A DNA stretch of 64,000 nucleotides, from the NCBI GenBank assembly GCA_050633545.1, contig JBOEGS010000002.1, positions 1 to 64,000 on the forward strand. The letters run 5' to 3'. Origin of the DNA: Litorivita sp050633545. Its GTDB lineage: Bacteria; Pseudomonadota; Alphaproteobacteria; Rhodobacterales; Rhodobacteraceae. This document shows positions 1 to 8,431 of the stretch, in pieces. Positions within the stretch are counted from its first letter, which is position 1, and each line of letters opens with the position of its first letter. The translations under genes and the position numbers were made by a program. A model generated the notes under the pieces. It did no database searches and was not told where the DNA came from. It saw nothing but the letters and a program-made list of their open reading frames with translations.

Positions 1-43
1 TGTTAACGTGCGGTTTATTACGCTCAAACTTTTCCTTAGCCAT
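1..43 (-). CDS. tuf: elongation factor Tu, N-terminal fragment
   Basis: Only the first 14 codons lie in the window. Read on the minus strand they give MAKEKFERNKPHVN, the standard bacterial EF-Tu N-terminus that leads into the first GTP-binding loop. EF-Tu delivers aminoacyl-tRNA to the ribosome. The rest of the gene lies to the left of base 1. The ATG is at 41-43 with a GAGG-like ribosome site a few bases upstream. Nothing related to translation lies upstream (to the right), so this copy appears to be transcribed from its own promoter region. The call rests on a short but very characteristic peptide. Confidence 0.9.
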   Translation of the reverse strand, partial: MAKEKFERNKPHVN

Positions 44-342
44 ATCGAGGCGCCTCGTAAGTTGGGGGGCAAAGGCCCATAAGTCATATTTCGGGCAATT
101 GCCCATCGGGTTACTCCGCGGGCCATTTATTGGCTTTGGGCAGGAAAATCAAGCCACAGTTGTCGATCCGCCCGATTGCAGATCGATTGCGGATCAATTC
201 GGGCGCGGCAAAGCGATGCGCCGCGATGGCGGGCTTACGGGCATGCGGGGGCGCGCGCCGCGCGGCGGGCAAATGCGCCCCTGCGCAGTCGCCCCGAGGC
301 GCAAATAATTTCAATGTGTTAAGGTAAAGCCGCGCCGCTTTT
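44..342 (-). promoter_or_regulatory. upstream region of tuf
   Basis: About 300 bases without a convincing gene; the short ORFs here overlap each other and look like GC noise. On the minus strand a TTGATT hexamer (147-152) and a TAAATG hexamer (124-129) are 17 bases apart and could form a sigma-70-type promoter, a weak match. A perfect 12-bp palindrome GGGCAATTGCCC (93-104) lies in the presumed tuf leader. The end near 326-342 carries AAAGC...GCTTT followed by T residues, a possible weak terminator next to the stop of the lipoprotein gene. Confidence 0.35.
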
Positions 343-1233
343 TTACTCTGCCGCAGCCGCAGTGGCGGCTTCGGCCTCGCGTGCGGCTTTGCGCGCGGCG
401 CGCCGCTCGGCCCATGTCATCGGCGCGGCAGGCTCGCCTTCGATCACTGGCGCCATGGGCGCAGAACCGACCGCAGGCGCGGCAGCGGCTGTTTGTGCGG
501 CGCTCTGTTGCTCGGCGGCGGCGGGCGCGGGCGCGGCGCTCGGGGCGGCGGCGCTGGCGGGTTTGGACGGCGCGGGCGCCTCGCTCTCATCCGCTGGCAC
601 CACCTCTTTTGCCTCGGCTTTGACCGGTTTGGCTTTCACCACCGGATCGGCCGCCTCGGCGGCCAGACGCTCGGCCTTTTGCGCGGGCGTCTCCTTGAAC
701 CAGCCTTGCTCGCGGTGCTGGCGCTCGAGCCAGATCTCGATCATCTTCGCGGCATTGCGGCTCAGATTGGCAAGCTGCTGCTCCTTGGATTGCGTCAGGC
801 CCGAGCCAAGGATCGTCGCCCCGCCGCCGCCCTCAAAAACGGTCAATTGCTTGGGCTCTTCATTGAGCTTCTTGCCCGCCGCATCGTCCCATGCGGTGAC
901 ATTGATGATCAGAACCGATTTGGGCGAGAACACCAAAGGCACGCCCGGCGCGGCGAGAACATAGCCGTCGAGGCTGACCCCGATGTGATAGAGTTTGGAA
1001 CCCGAATAGCGGCCCAGACGCGCCTCGATATCCTTCTCGACCGACTTGATCCATGTGGCGTCATCCATGTCGCGCGACAGCGGCCCTTTGACCAGATGCG
1101 GCGCGACCACGACGTTATGGCCCAAGGCGAAATTGCCCAAATCCTCGCGGCTGGAGTGCAGGTCGCTGGCGTCCGTGCAGGCCCCCAGAGCGAACAAGGC
1201 AATGGCGCAGGCGGCATAAATCAGTCGGGTCAT
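343..1233 (-). CDS. lipoprotein with Ala/Pro-rich C-terminal tail, function unknown
   Basis: A 296-residue protein. The start is placed at the ATG that gives a short lipoprotein signal peptide ending in the lipobox LGAC, so Cys19 should be lipidated and the protein anchored to a membrane facing the periplasm. Residues about 20-200 form a compact domain rich in beta-prone segments. From about residue 205 the protein is low-complexity Ala/Pro/Glu/Lys, ending in an Arg/Ala-rich helix-prone segment. I do not recognise a family. The upstream extension in the same frame is rejected because it would bury the signal peptide. Divergent from the P450 gene, so they may share a promoter region. Confidence 0.75.
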   Translation of the reverse strand: MTRLIYAACAIALFALGACTDASDLHSSREDLGNFALGHNVVVAPHLVKGPLSRDMDDATWIKSVEKDIEARLGRYSGSKLYHIGVSLDGYVLAAPGVPLVFSPKSVLIINVTAWDDAAGKKLNEEPKQLTVFEGGGGATILGSGLTQSKEQQLANLSRNAAKMIEIWLERQHREQGWFKETPAQKAERLAAEAADPVVKAKPVKAEAKEVVPADESEAPAPSKPASAAAPSAAPAPAAAEQQSAAQTAAAAPAVGSAPMAPVIEGEPAAPMTWAERRAARKAAREAEAATAAAAE

Positions 1234-1400
1234 GGGCTTCTCTTGTTTGGGCAGACCATAGCTAGCGCAGCGCGCCCGCGCGCGCAATGGAGCAGATGGC
1301 CGCGCGCGGCGCTGTGATGCGCCGTGATCGGGCGGCGCGCGCGCAGGCAAAGCTTGCATTGGTGCGCGCGAGGTCTACCATCCGTGCCAAGGAGGCCATG

Positions 1401-2909
1401 ATGATGTCCGACGCCGATCTTGCTGCCGACCCTGACAAATCGCGGGCCGATGCGCCCGCCCTATCCGCTGCGCCCGATCCGGCGGCGGCGCGCCTGCCGG
1501 TCAAAGTGCCGCTGGTCACCCAGCCCATGGGCATTTTGCAAACCGTCAATGCGGCGCGCAAGAACATCCTTTTGATCATCCCCGAAATCGCCACCACCCA
1601 ACCGATGGTCAGCGGCAAAATGGGGCGCCGCTGGCATATGGTCATGGACCCTGCCGCGCTGCGCCATGTGCTTGTGGCTCAGACCGCCGCCTATCCCAAA
1701 TCGGATGTGACCAAAAACCTGCTGCGCCCCGCCATAGGCGAGAGCCTTTTCGTCGCCGAGGGCGCCCATTGGCGATGGCAAAGACGCGCCGCCGCTCCCG
1801 CCTTTTCGCATCGCAATATCCACGCCCTCGCCCCCGTGATGAGCGCCGTCGCCGATGCCACCTCGGCCCGTATCCGCCAGCAATCCAATCTGGGCAAACG
1901 CGCCGTAGACATGGCGCAGGAGATGGCCCGCGCCACATTCGACGTGATCTCGGATGTGACCTTTTCGGGCGGCGAGGGGTTTTCGCGCGACGAGATCAAC
2001 CGCGCCATCAACAATTACATCGACGAGGCCGCGCGGGTCTCGCTTCTCGACGTGATCGGCGTGCCGACATGGGTGCCGCGCCCTGCCCGCCTGATGAGCC
2101 GCAAGATCCTGCGCAAGACCCAAAGCATGGCCGATGCGGCGATCCGCGAGCGGCGCGCGCGCGGGGCCAGCGCCATTCCCGACCTGCTCGACCTGCTGCT
2201 GGCGGGCAGCGATCCCGACACCGGCCGCGCCATGAATGACGCCGAATTGCGCGATAACCTGCTGACCTTTATCGTCGCGGGGCACGAGACCACGGCGCTG
2301 ACCCTTGCGTGGGCGCTCTACCTCATGGCCTTTGATCCGGCGCGCCAAGCCAAGGCGCGCACCGAGGCGGCAGCGGTTTTGGGATCGGGCAGCCGCGCCC
2401 GCGCCGCCTGCGCGGATGACCTTGCCCGCCTGCCTTATATCCGCCAGATCATCGACGAGACCTTGCGCCTTTACCCGCCTGCGGCGCTGCTGGCGCGCAC
2501 CGCGCAAAAGCGCGACACCCTATGCGAGCGGGCGATCCATGCGGGCGATACGATCACCATTCCGGTCTATGCGCTGCACCGCAACCGCCTTTTGTGGGAG
2601 GCGCCCGACGCCTTTATCCCCGAGCGGTTCGAAGGCGGCAGCCCTGCGCCGCGCTTTGCCTATCTGCCCTTTGGCGACGGGCCGCGCATCTGCATCGGCG
2701 CTTCTTTCGCCTTGCAAGAAGCGGTGATCATTCTGGCCACGCAACTGGCGCGGTTCGACTTTGCCGCCGTGGCGGGCAAAACCCCCGATCCGGTGATGAT
2801 TTTGACCCTGCGGCCCGAGGGCGGCGTATGGCTCACCGCGACGCCGCTGCCCGACGCCGATCCGGCCCCCGCGCCCGCCCCGGAACCCGCGCCCGCAGCA
2901 CCGCAATAG
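1401..2909 (+). CDS. cytochrome P450
   Basis: Heme-thiolate monooxygenase of about 502 residues. All three diagnostic motifs are present: the I-helix oxygen-binding motif AGHETT (293-298), the K-helix ExxR (Glu353-Arg356), and the heme loop FGDGPRICIG with the iron ligand Cys431. There is no N-terminal membrane anchor, so it is a soluble bacterial P450 needing separate redox partners, none of which are adjacent. Three ATG codons in a row follow GGAGG at 1391-1395; the second is chosen on spacing and the third is equally possible. The last 20 residues are an unusual Pro/Ala tail. The substrate cannot be read from the sequence. Confidence 0.93.
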   Translation: MMSDADLAADPDKSRADAPALSAAPDPAAARLPVKVPLVTQPMGILQTVNAARKNILLIIPEIATTQPMVSGKMGRRWHMVMDPAALRHVLVAQTAAYPKSDVTKNLLRPAIGESLFVAEGAHWRWQRRAAAPAFSHRNIHALAPVMSAVADATSARIRQQSNLGKRAVDMAQEMARATFDVISDVTFSGGEGFSRDEINRAINNYIDEAARVSLLDVIGVPTWVPRPARLMSRKILRKTQSMADAAIRERRARGASAIPDLLDLLLAGSDPDTGRAMNDAELRDNLLTFIVAGHETTALTLAWALYLMAFDPARQAKARTEAAAVLGSGSRARAACADDLARLPYIRQIIDETLRLYPPAALLARTAQKRDTLCERAIHAGDTITIPVYALHRNRLLWEAPDAFIPERFEGGSPAPRFAYLPFGDGPRICIGASFALQEAVIILATQLARFDFAAVAGKTPDPVMILTLRPEGGVWLTATPLPDADPAPAPAPEPAPAAPQ

Positions 2910-2953
2910 CGTAAGCCCCGCCGCGCGCGCGGCGCGCACCATGCGGCGCAAGG

Positions 2954-2990
2954 AAAAAAGGCGGCCCGCGAAGGCCGCCCGTTCTTTTTT
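2954..2990. terminator. bidirectional Rho-independent terminator
   Basis: GGCGGCC (2960-2966) and GGCCGCC (2973-2979) form a 7-bp stem with a 6-base loop. The stem is preceded by six A and followed by GTTC and six T, so it can end transcription of both the convergent P450 gene and parC. Confidence 0.8.
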
Positions 2991-3019
2991 GGTCCAAAGC
3001 GGCGCCCGAAACGCGGCGC

Positions 3020-5332
3020 TTACGAGGTGAATTTATTGTCCCTCGGGAAACCGCGCGGGGCCATGCGGCCCGCCGTGGCGCGTTTTCCGGTCCATTCGTC
3101 AAGCGCGGTTTCGGTGCGCGTGCGCCCCGCCGGATCGAGCCAGCTCAGCCCCGCCTCCATCTCGAAGGTGGTCGCATCGGACAATCCGCCGTCCTTGTAT
3201 TTTTGCAGCCGCACGCCCTTGCCGCGCGCCATTTCGGGCAATTCGGTAATCGCGAAGACCAAAACCTTGCGGTTCTCGCCGACCACGGCAACATGATCGC
3301 CCTTGGCCTCGCGGCAGACCTGCGCGCGCACATCGCCGCGCACGTTGAGCACCTGTTTGCCGGTCCGCGTTTGCGCCAAAAGCTCCGACGAAGGCACCAC
3401 AAACCCGTCGCCCGCCGAAGAGGCGAGCAGCATTTTGACCCCCTCGCGGTAGATGAACAGATCGACGATTTCCGCCTCGTTGGGCAGATCGACGATCAGC
3501 CGCACCGGCTCGCCCATCCCGCGCCCGCCAGGCAAAAGCGAGGCCCCGATGGTGTAGAAGCGCCCGTTGCTGGCAAAGATCAAAATCCGGTCGGTGGTCT
3601 CGGCGTGGAAGATAAACCGGCCCTCGTCGCCATCCTTGAATTTCAATTCGCGCGTCAGGTCGATATGGCCGGACATGGCGCGGATCCAACCCATTTTCGA
3701 GCACACAACCGTCACAGGCTCGCGGTCGATCATCGCCTCTAGCGGCACCTCTTCGACCTCGCCCGCTTCGGCAAACTGGGTGCGCCGCGCGCCGCCCGCG
3801 TAATCCTTGCCGAATTTCTTTTTGGTCTCCTTGAGCTGCGCCGCGATCGCGTCCCATTGCAGTTCGGGCCGCTCGAGCAGATCCTCAAGCCCCGCGCGCT
3901 CTTCCATCAAGGCATTGCGTTCATTGACCAATTCCATCTCTTCGAGACGGCGCAAGCTGCGCAGGCGCATGTTGAGGATCGCCTCGACCTGCACCTCGGT
4001 CAATTCGCCTTCGCCGCTGGCGGGCAAGGGCGAGACATAGGATTTCTCGTCAATCGCGCGCAGATGTTCCTTGCCCCATTCCTCGGCCATCAGGGCGGAT
4101 TTGGGGTCGTCGTCATAGCGGATAATGTCGATCACGCGGTCGAGGTTGAGGAAGGCGATGATAAAGCCTTCGAGCACTTCGAGCCGGTGGTCGATCTTTT
4201 CAAGACGGTGCTCGGAGCGGCGCTGCAGCACCTCGCGGCGGTGGTCCAGAAAGGCGCGCAGCACCTCTTTCATCGAACAGACCTTGGGCGTCAGCCCGTC
4301 GATCAGCACGTTCATATTCATCGAGAACCGCACCTCCAGATCGGAGTTGCGATACATCATGTTCATCAAGACCTCTGGCTCGACATTCTTGCTTTTCGGC
4401 TCCAGAACCAGCCGGATGTCATCGGCGCTCTCGTCGCGCACATCGGCGAGGATCGGCACTTTCTTGGTCTGGATCACCTCGGCGATCTTCTCGATCAGCT
4501 TGGATTTCTGCACCTGATAGGGGATCTCGGTGATGACGATCTGCCATTGACCACGGCCAAGGTCCTCGACCTGCCATTTGCACCGCAACCGGAAGCTGCC
4601 GCGCCCCGTGGCATAGGCGTTGGCGATATTCTCGCGCGGCTCGACGATCACGCCGCCCGTGGGAAAATCAGGGCCGGGCACGAAGTTCAAAAGCGTATCG
4701 TCGCGCGCCTCGGGCACTTTGATCAGATGCAAACAGGCATCGCAAAGCTCGGCAATATTATGGGGCGGGATATTCGTCGCCATGCCCACCGCGATCCCCG
4801 ACGAGCCATTGGCCAGAAGGTTCGGAAACGTTGCGGGCAAAACCACAGGCTCGCGCAGCGTGCCGTCGTAATTGTCGCGAAAATCGACCGCATTCTCGTT
4901 GAGCCCTTCGAGCAGCGCCTCGGCCACCGCCGTCATCCGCGCTTCGGTATAGCGGCTCGCCGCAGGGTTATCGCCGTCGATATTGCCGAAGTTCCCCTGC
5001 CCGTCCACAAGCGGATAGCGCACGTTGAAATCCTGGGCCAGACGCGCCATCGCATCGTAAATCGCCATATCGCCATGCGGGTGGTAATTGCCCATCACAT
5101 CGCCGGAGATTTTCGCCGATTTACGAAACCCCCCGTTCGAGGCCAGACGCAATTCGCGCATGGCAAACAAAATCCGCCGGTGCACGGGTTTGAGCCCGTC
5201 GCGCGCATCGGGCAGCGCGCGGTGCATAATCGTGCTCAGCGCATAGGTCAGGTAACGCTCGCCGATGGCGCGGCGCAAGCTTTCCGAGCCTGTCGAAGGG
5301 TTCATCTTGGGGTCGTCAATCATGTCACTCAT
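3020..5332 (-). CDS. parC: DNA topoisomerase IV subunit A
   Basis: A 770-residue type IIA topoisomerase A subunit that decatenates daughter chromosomes together with ParE. The breakage-reunion domain starts near residue 20 and contains the DGLKPVHRR region (45-53), the quinolone-determining segment HPHGD (84-88) and the catalytic tyrosine Tyr128 in the SRYTEA motif. The C-terminal part (about 500-770) is a beta-pinwheel-like domain that looks too divergent for GyrA, and the GyrA box is not evident, which favours ParC. Position 89, equivalent to Ser80 of E. coli ParC, is Met. The start MSDMIDD has no clear ribosome site; the ATG three codons later is an alternative. The remaining upstream ORF extension is noncoding. 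Confidence 0.92.
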   Translation of the reverse strand: MSDMIDDPKMNPSTGSESLRRAIGERYLTYALSTIMHRALPDARDGLKPVHRRILFAMRELRLASNGGFRKSAKISGDVMGNYHPHGDMAIYDAMARLAQDFNVRYPLVDGQGNFGNIDGDNPAASRYTEARMTAVAEALLEGLNENAVDFRDNYDGTLREPVVLPATFPNLLANGSSGIAVGMATNIPPHNIAELCDACLHLIKVPEARDDTLLNFVPGPDFPTGGVIVEPRENIANAYATGRGSFRLRCKWQVEDLGRGQWQIVITEIPYQVQKSKLIEKIAEVIQTKKVPILADVRDESADDIRLVLEPKSKNVEPEVLMNMMYRNSDLEVRFSMNMNVLIDGLTPKVCSMKEVLRAFLDHRREVLQRRSEHRLEKIDHRLEVLEGFIIAFLNLDRVIDIIRYDDDPKSALMAEEWGKEHLRAIDEKSYVSPLPASGEGELTEVQVEAILNMRLRSLRRLEEMELVNERNALMEERAGLEDLLERPELQWDAIAAQLKETKKKFGKDYAGGARRTQFAEAGEVEEVPLEAMIDREPVTVVCSKMGWIRAMSGHIDLTRELKFKDGDEGRFIFHAETTDRILIFASNGRFYTIGASLLPGGRGMGEPVRLIVDLPNEAEIVDLFIYREGVKMLLASSAGDGFVVPSSELLAQTRTGKQVLNVRGDVRAQVCREAKGDHVAVVGENRKVLVFAITELPEMARGKGVRLQKYKDGGLSDATTFEMEAGLSWLDPAGRTRTETALDEWTGKRATAGRMAPRGFPRDNKFTS

Positions 5333-5643
5333 GTATGTTGTGTAATCGCGCCGCCCATGCGGGTCCAGAGGGGTTTTTGCCCCGTCCGCGCCGCGCCGCC
5401 CGCCAATTGGCCGTTGCCGCCCTGCAACTGCGGGAAAAACCAAAAGATTATTCCCCGTGAACGCGCAAAACCGATCCCGTAGGACGGGAAAACTTATCCC
5501 CAAAGGGCAATTTAGGGGTGACCCGAAGAGATCGAATCTGTTAGGGAAATATTAAGTTTTGAGTGCCGCCTGCCAGCGGCGAAAACTGGGCGCCGAACGC
5601 ATCATCGGGCGCCGGTTAACAAGTAGACGGGGGATACGCCGAG
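5333..5643. promoter_or_regulatory. divergent parC / SH3-gene intergenic region
   Basis: About 310 bases without a gene. It must hold the promoters for parC (minus) and the SH3-domain gene (plus). A relatively AT-rich stretch near 5536-5562 contains TTAG-N7-TTAA (5541-5555), one mismatch from the CtrA consensus TTAA-N7-TTAA. No convincing hairpin or conserved promoter was seen elsewhere in it. Confidence 0.35.
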
Positions 5644-6213
5644 ATGTGGCGCTTTATTTTGACGACTTTTGCTTTTCTGGGCTGGGCCTTTTTCGAACTC
5701 AGCGGCGGCAGCGACTATGAACCGCGCAGCCGCGCGCCCATGCCCGACCAGCGCGCCGAAGCCGCGCGCAGCGACGACAATTCCGCCATCACCCGCGGCC
5801 AAAGCGATCTAGGCACATTGCCCGACGCCAAGGTCACCCTCGCCGCCGCCACCGCCAAAGCCGTGCGCGCCGCCGATCAGGTCGGGGTTGCCGCGCTTGG
5901 CGTGCCGACGGTCAAAGCCGCGCCGCAAACCGCCAAAACCCAAACCGTCCAAATCCAAACCACCAAAGCCACGCCGGTCAGCTTTACCGCCCCAAGCGCC
6001 GCCGAACCCGCCTTGGACCTGCGCCAGATCAGCGGCAACCGCGTGAACCTGCGCCTTGGCCCTGGCACCGAGTTCAACAAGATCGGGCAATTGTTGCGCG
6101 GCACGGATGTCGAAATCCTGCAAGACCCCGGTAACGGCTGGGTCAAGCTGCGGGTGCTGGAGACCAAGCGCATCGGCTGGATGGCGGATTATCTGGTCAC
6201 CGCCTCCAACTGA
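5644..6213 (+). CDS. membrane-anchored SH3-domain protein
   Basis: A 189-residue protein. Residues 1-20 are a hydrophobic signal or anchor segment. A Thr/Lys/Ala-rich linker of about 100 residues follows, and the C-terminal 65 residues form a bacterial SH3 (SH3b) domain with the typical NVNLRLGPGTEFNKIG-like opening (here RVNLRLGPGTEFNKIG) and a GWVKLR...GWMADYL close. Such domains usually bind peptidoglycan or peptide stems in the periplasm. No catalytic domain is present, so it is probably a binding or scaffold protein. A G-rich ribosome site precedes the ATG, and a terminator follows directly. Exact ligand unknown. Confidence 0.85.
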   Translation: MWRFILTTFAFLGWAFFELSGGSDYEPRSRAPMPDQRAEAARSDDNSAITRGQSDLGTLPDAKVTLAAATAKAVRAADQVGVAALGVPTVKAAPQTAKTQTVQIQTTKATPVSFTAPSAAEPALDLRQISGNRVNLRLGPGTEFNKIGQLLRGTDVEILQDPGNGWVKLRVLETKRIGWMADYLVTASN

Positions 6214-6235
6214 TCCGCACTGCCGCCGCATAGCC

Positions 6236-6274
6236 GCGCCCGCCCTGCCCCCCCACGCAGCGGCGGGCGTTTTT
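6236..6274 (+). terminator. Rho-independent terminator after the SH3 gene
   Basis: GCCCGCC-CTGC (6238-6248) pairs with GCAG-C-GGCGGGC (6257-6268), leaving one bulged C, and is followed by GTTTTT. It begins about 25 bases after the SH3-domain stop codon. Confidence 0.7.
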
Positions 6275-6318
6275 CATCGCGCTTGCGCCGCCGCGCCATC
6301 CTCGCCATATCTCGCGCC

Positions 6319-7197
6319 ATGACGAAAATGACGACACAGACGAAAATGACCGATATGCCCCATGCGCCCGCCCCCCGCTCGATCCTGATCACCGGATGCT
6401 CGTCGGGCATCGGCTATGACGCCGCTCACGGGATGCGCGCGCGCGGTTGGCGCGTATTTGCCGCCGCCCGCCGCGCCGAAGACGTAGCCCGCCTCGCCGC
6501 CGAAGGCTTTGACGCGGTGCAACTCGACTACGCCGACAGCGACAGCATCACCGCCGCAATCCGCACCGTGACCGAGGCCACCGGCGGCACGCTCGATGCG
6601 CTGTTTAACAACGGCGCCTTCGCAATCCCCGGCGCGAGCGAAGACCTCAGCCGCGATGCCCTGCGCCATATTTTCGAGGCCAATCTGTTCGGCTGGCATG
6701 AATTGACCTGTGCGGTGCTGCCCGTGATGCGCTCCCAAGGCCACGGGCGCGTGGTGCAATGCTCCTCGGTCCTCGGCCTTGTCGCCGCCCCGTGGCGCGG
6801 TGCTTATAATGCGACGAAATTCGCCCTCGAAGGGTTGACCGATACGTTGCGGCTGGAGATGCGCGACACCGCCATCGACATCATCCTCATCGAACCCGGA
6901 CCGATCACCTCGCAGTTTCGCAAGAACGCCGCCAAGGAATTCGAACGCTGGGTCGATTGGAAAGCCTCTGCGCGCGCCGCGCAATACGAGGCCAGCCTGC
7001 TCAAACGCCTTTACCGCGACAGCGGCCCCGACGCCTTCGAATTGCCCGCCCGCGCCGTGGCCGACAAACTCGCCCGCGCGCTGGAGGCCAAACGCCCGCG
7101 CGCGCGCTACTATGTCACCACGCCGACCTATGCGATGGCCGCGCTCAAACGCCTCGCCCCGACCCGCGCCCTCGACTGGCTGCTGGCCAAAGGCTGA
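6319..7197 (+). CDS. short-chain dehydrogenase/reductase
   Basis: A 292-residue classical SDR. The Rossmann cofactor motif TGCSSGIG is at 25-32, the NNxG-like segment reads NNGAF, the catalytic Ser lies in VQCSS, and the YxxxK pair is Tyr163/Lys167. The Ser-Ser-Gly loop and lack of an acidic residue close to the end of beta-2 (an Arg-Arg pair instead) are consistent with NADP(H) preference, as inference. The substrate is unknown; many relatives act on sterol-like, acyl or sugar carbonyls. The start is uncertain: no strong ribosome site is visible and ATG codons at 6319, 6328 and 6346 are all possible. Confidence 0.88.
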   Translation: MTKMTTQTKMTDMPHAPAPRSILITGCSSGIGYDAAHGMRARGWRVFAAARRAEDVARLAAEGFDAVQLDYADSDSITAAIRTVTEATGGTLDALFNNGAFAIPGASEDLSRDALRHIFEANLFGWHELTCAVLPVMRSQGHGRVVQCSSVLGLVAAPWRGAYNATKFALEGLTDTLRLEMRDTAIDIILIEPGPITSQFRKNAAKEFERWVDWKASARAAQYEASLLKRLYRDSGPDAFELPARAVADKLARALEAKRPRARYYVTTPTYAMAALKRLAPTRALDWLLAKG

Positions 7198-7276
7198 TCC
7201 TTTGCGCCGCTAAAACGGCGGGCGACTGGCCACGCGCGGCAAGCTGCGGACCGCCGCCCCAAAGGGCGATTACCGC

Positions 7277-7320
7277 ACCGACGCAATACCGACAAAATAC
7301 CGACGCGATACAGACAGGCC
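7277..7320. repeat. 11-bp tandem iterated repeat (copy 1)
   Basis: Four consecutive 11-base units: ACCGACGCAAT (7277-7287), ACCGACAAAAT (7288-7298), ACCGACGCGAT (7299-7309), then a degenerate ACAGACAGGCC. Nearly the same array, differing at one base in the first 33, occurs at 48271-48314. It lies between the SDR gene and the HIG1-like gene, outside any convincing ORF. Confidence 0.85.
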
Positions 7321-7413
7321 AAAATGCGCCCCCAGCCGCGTCCAAATAACCAATTCGCTTTTCCCAAAATGCGCGCTACATCTGGCGGGCAACGCATAGG
7401 ACGGAGACAGCCA

Positions 7414-7620
7414 ATGAAAGACGATCCCCTCTTTATTCTGGTGGCGCTGGCCTGCCTCGCGGTGGTCGGCATTTTGATGGTCGGTGTCGGCGGCTTTGCC
7501 AAGGGCGGCGATTTCAATCGCAAAAATGCCAATAAAGTCATGCGCTTGCGCATCGTGGTGCAATTCGTCGCCATCGTCTTGATCCTCGCTTTTGTCTATT
7601 TTCGCCGCTCGGGAGGCTGA
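7414..7620 (+). CDS. HIG1-like twin-transmembrane protein
   Basis: A 68-residue protein with two hydrophobic helices (about 6-28 and 46-63) joined by a short basic loop containing KGGDFNRKNANKVMRLRI. The hairpin layout with the N-K-x-M-R-x-R signature is that of the HIG1/'twin transmembrane' family, which in mitochondria is linked to respiratory complexes; the bacterial role is not established. The ATG follows GGAGACAGCCA. It ends four bases before the cobalamin adenosyltransferase start, so the two are almost certainly cotranscribed. Confidence 0.8.
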   Translation: MKDDPLFILVALACLAVVGILMVGVGGFAKGGDFNRKNANKVMRLRIVVQFVAIVLILAFVYFRRSGG

Positions 7621-7623
7621 TCC

Positions 7624-8196
7624 ATGGTCGTGATCAACAAAATCTACACACGCAGCGGCGACGCCGGCACCACCGCGCTTGGCAATGGCACCCGCGTTGA
7701 CAAACATTCCGCCCGCGTCACCGCCTACGGCACCGTCGACGAAACCAACGCCACCCTAGGCCTCGCCCGCCTCCACGCGGCGGACGAAATGGACGCCGCT
7801 TTGGCCTTGATTCAAAACGATCTTTTCGACCTTGGCGCCGATCTTTGCCGCCCCGAAATGGACAAGGATGCCGAGGCTGAATACCCGCCCCTGCGCGTCA
7901 CGCAGGCACAGGTGGACCGTCTGGAGCAGGAAATCGACGCGATGAGCGCCACGCTCGAACCGCTGCGCAGCTTCATCTTGCCGGGGGGCACCCCTCTGGC
8001 CGCGCATCTGCATCTGTGCCGCACCGTGAGCCGCCGCGCCGAACGCCTGACAACCGAACTGGCCACGCTCGAGCCGGTCAATCCGGCCGCCGTCAAATAC
8101 CTCAACCGCCTGTCCGATTGGTTCTTTGCCGCAGGGCGCGTGGCCAATAACGGCGGCGTCAATGATGTGCTATGGGTCCCTGGCGCCAACCGGTAA
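7624..8196 (+). CDS. pduO: cob(I)yrinic acid a,c-diamide adenosyltransferase, PduO type
   Basis: A 190-residue ATP:cob(I)alamin adenosyltransferase that makes adenosylcobalamin. The PduO-family hallmarks are clear: the N-terminal ATP loop YTRSGDAGTTALG, the AYGTVDETN motif, the SRRAERLT helix and the C-terminal YLNRLSDWFF. Length and motif order are typical of a complete protein. It is cotranscribed with the small membrane protein just upstream. Adenosylcobalamin-dependent enzymes are not visible in the window. The symbol refers to the family, since naming is inconsistent among alphaproteobacteria. Confidence 0.93.
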   Translation: MVVINKIYTRSGDAGTTALGNGTRVDKHSARVTAYGTVDETNATLGLARLHAADEMDAALALIQNDLFDLGADLCRPEMDKDAEAEYPPLRVTQAQVDRLEQEIDAMSATLEPLRSFILPGGTPLAAHLHLCRTVSRRAERLTTELATLEPVNPAAVKYLNRLSDWFFAAGRVANNGGVNDVLWVPGANR

Positions 8197-8431
8197 CTTG
8201 CGCTTGGCGGCGCGGCCGCCGCCGCGCATGAGCCATATGATCAGGGTGATTCGATGAATTCCGCATGTCGGAAGGCAATTCCGCCCAAAGGAAGATAAAA
8301 CGCCGCGTCCTCAATACCCAAAACCCGTATTTTTCCCTGTTTTCCCCGCGCGCAAGAATATATCAAAGCCACCAGACCTGCGCGCCCGAATCTTAGGTGC
8401 GTTTATGTAATTCTAAAGGGAGACCACGCTC

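Noticed and set aside
7277..7320. CRISPR array
   Set aside because: The units are 11 bases and directly adjacent with no spacers, and no cas genes are in the window. The same applies to 48271-48314.
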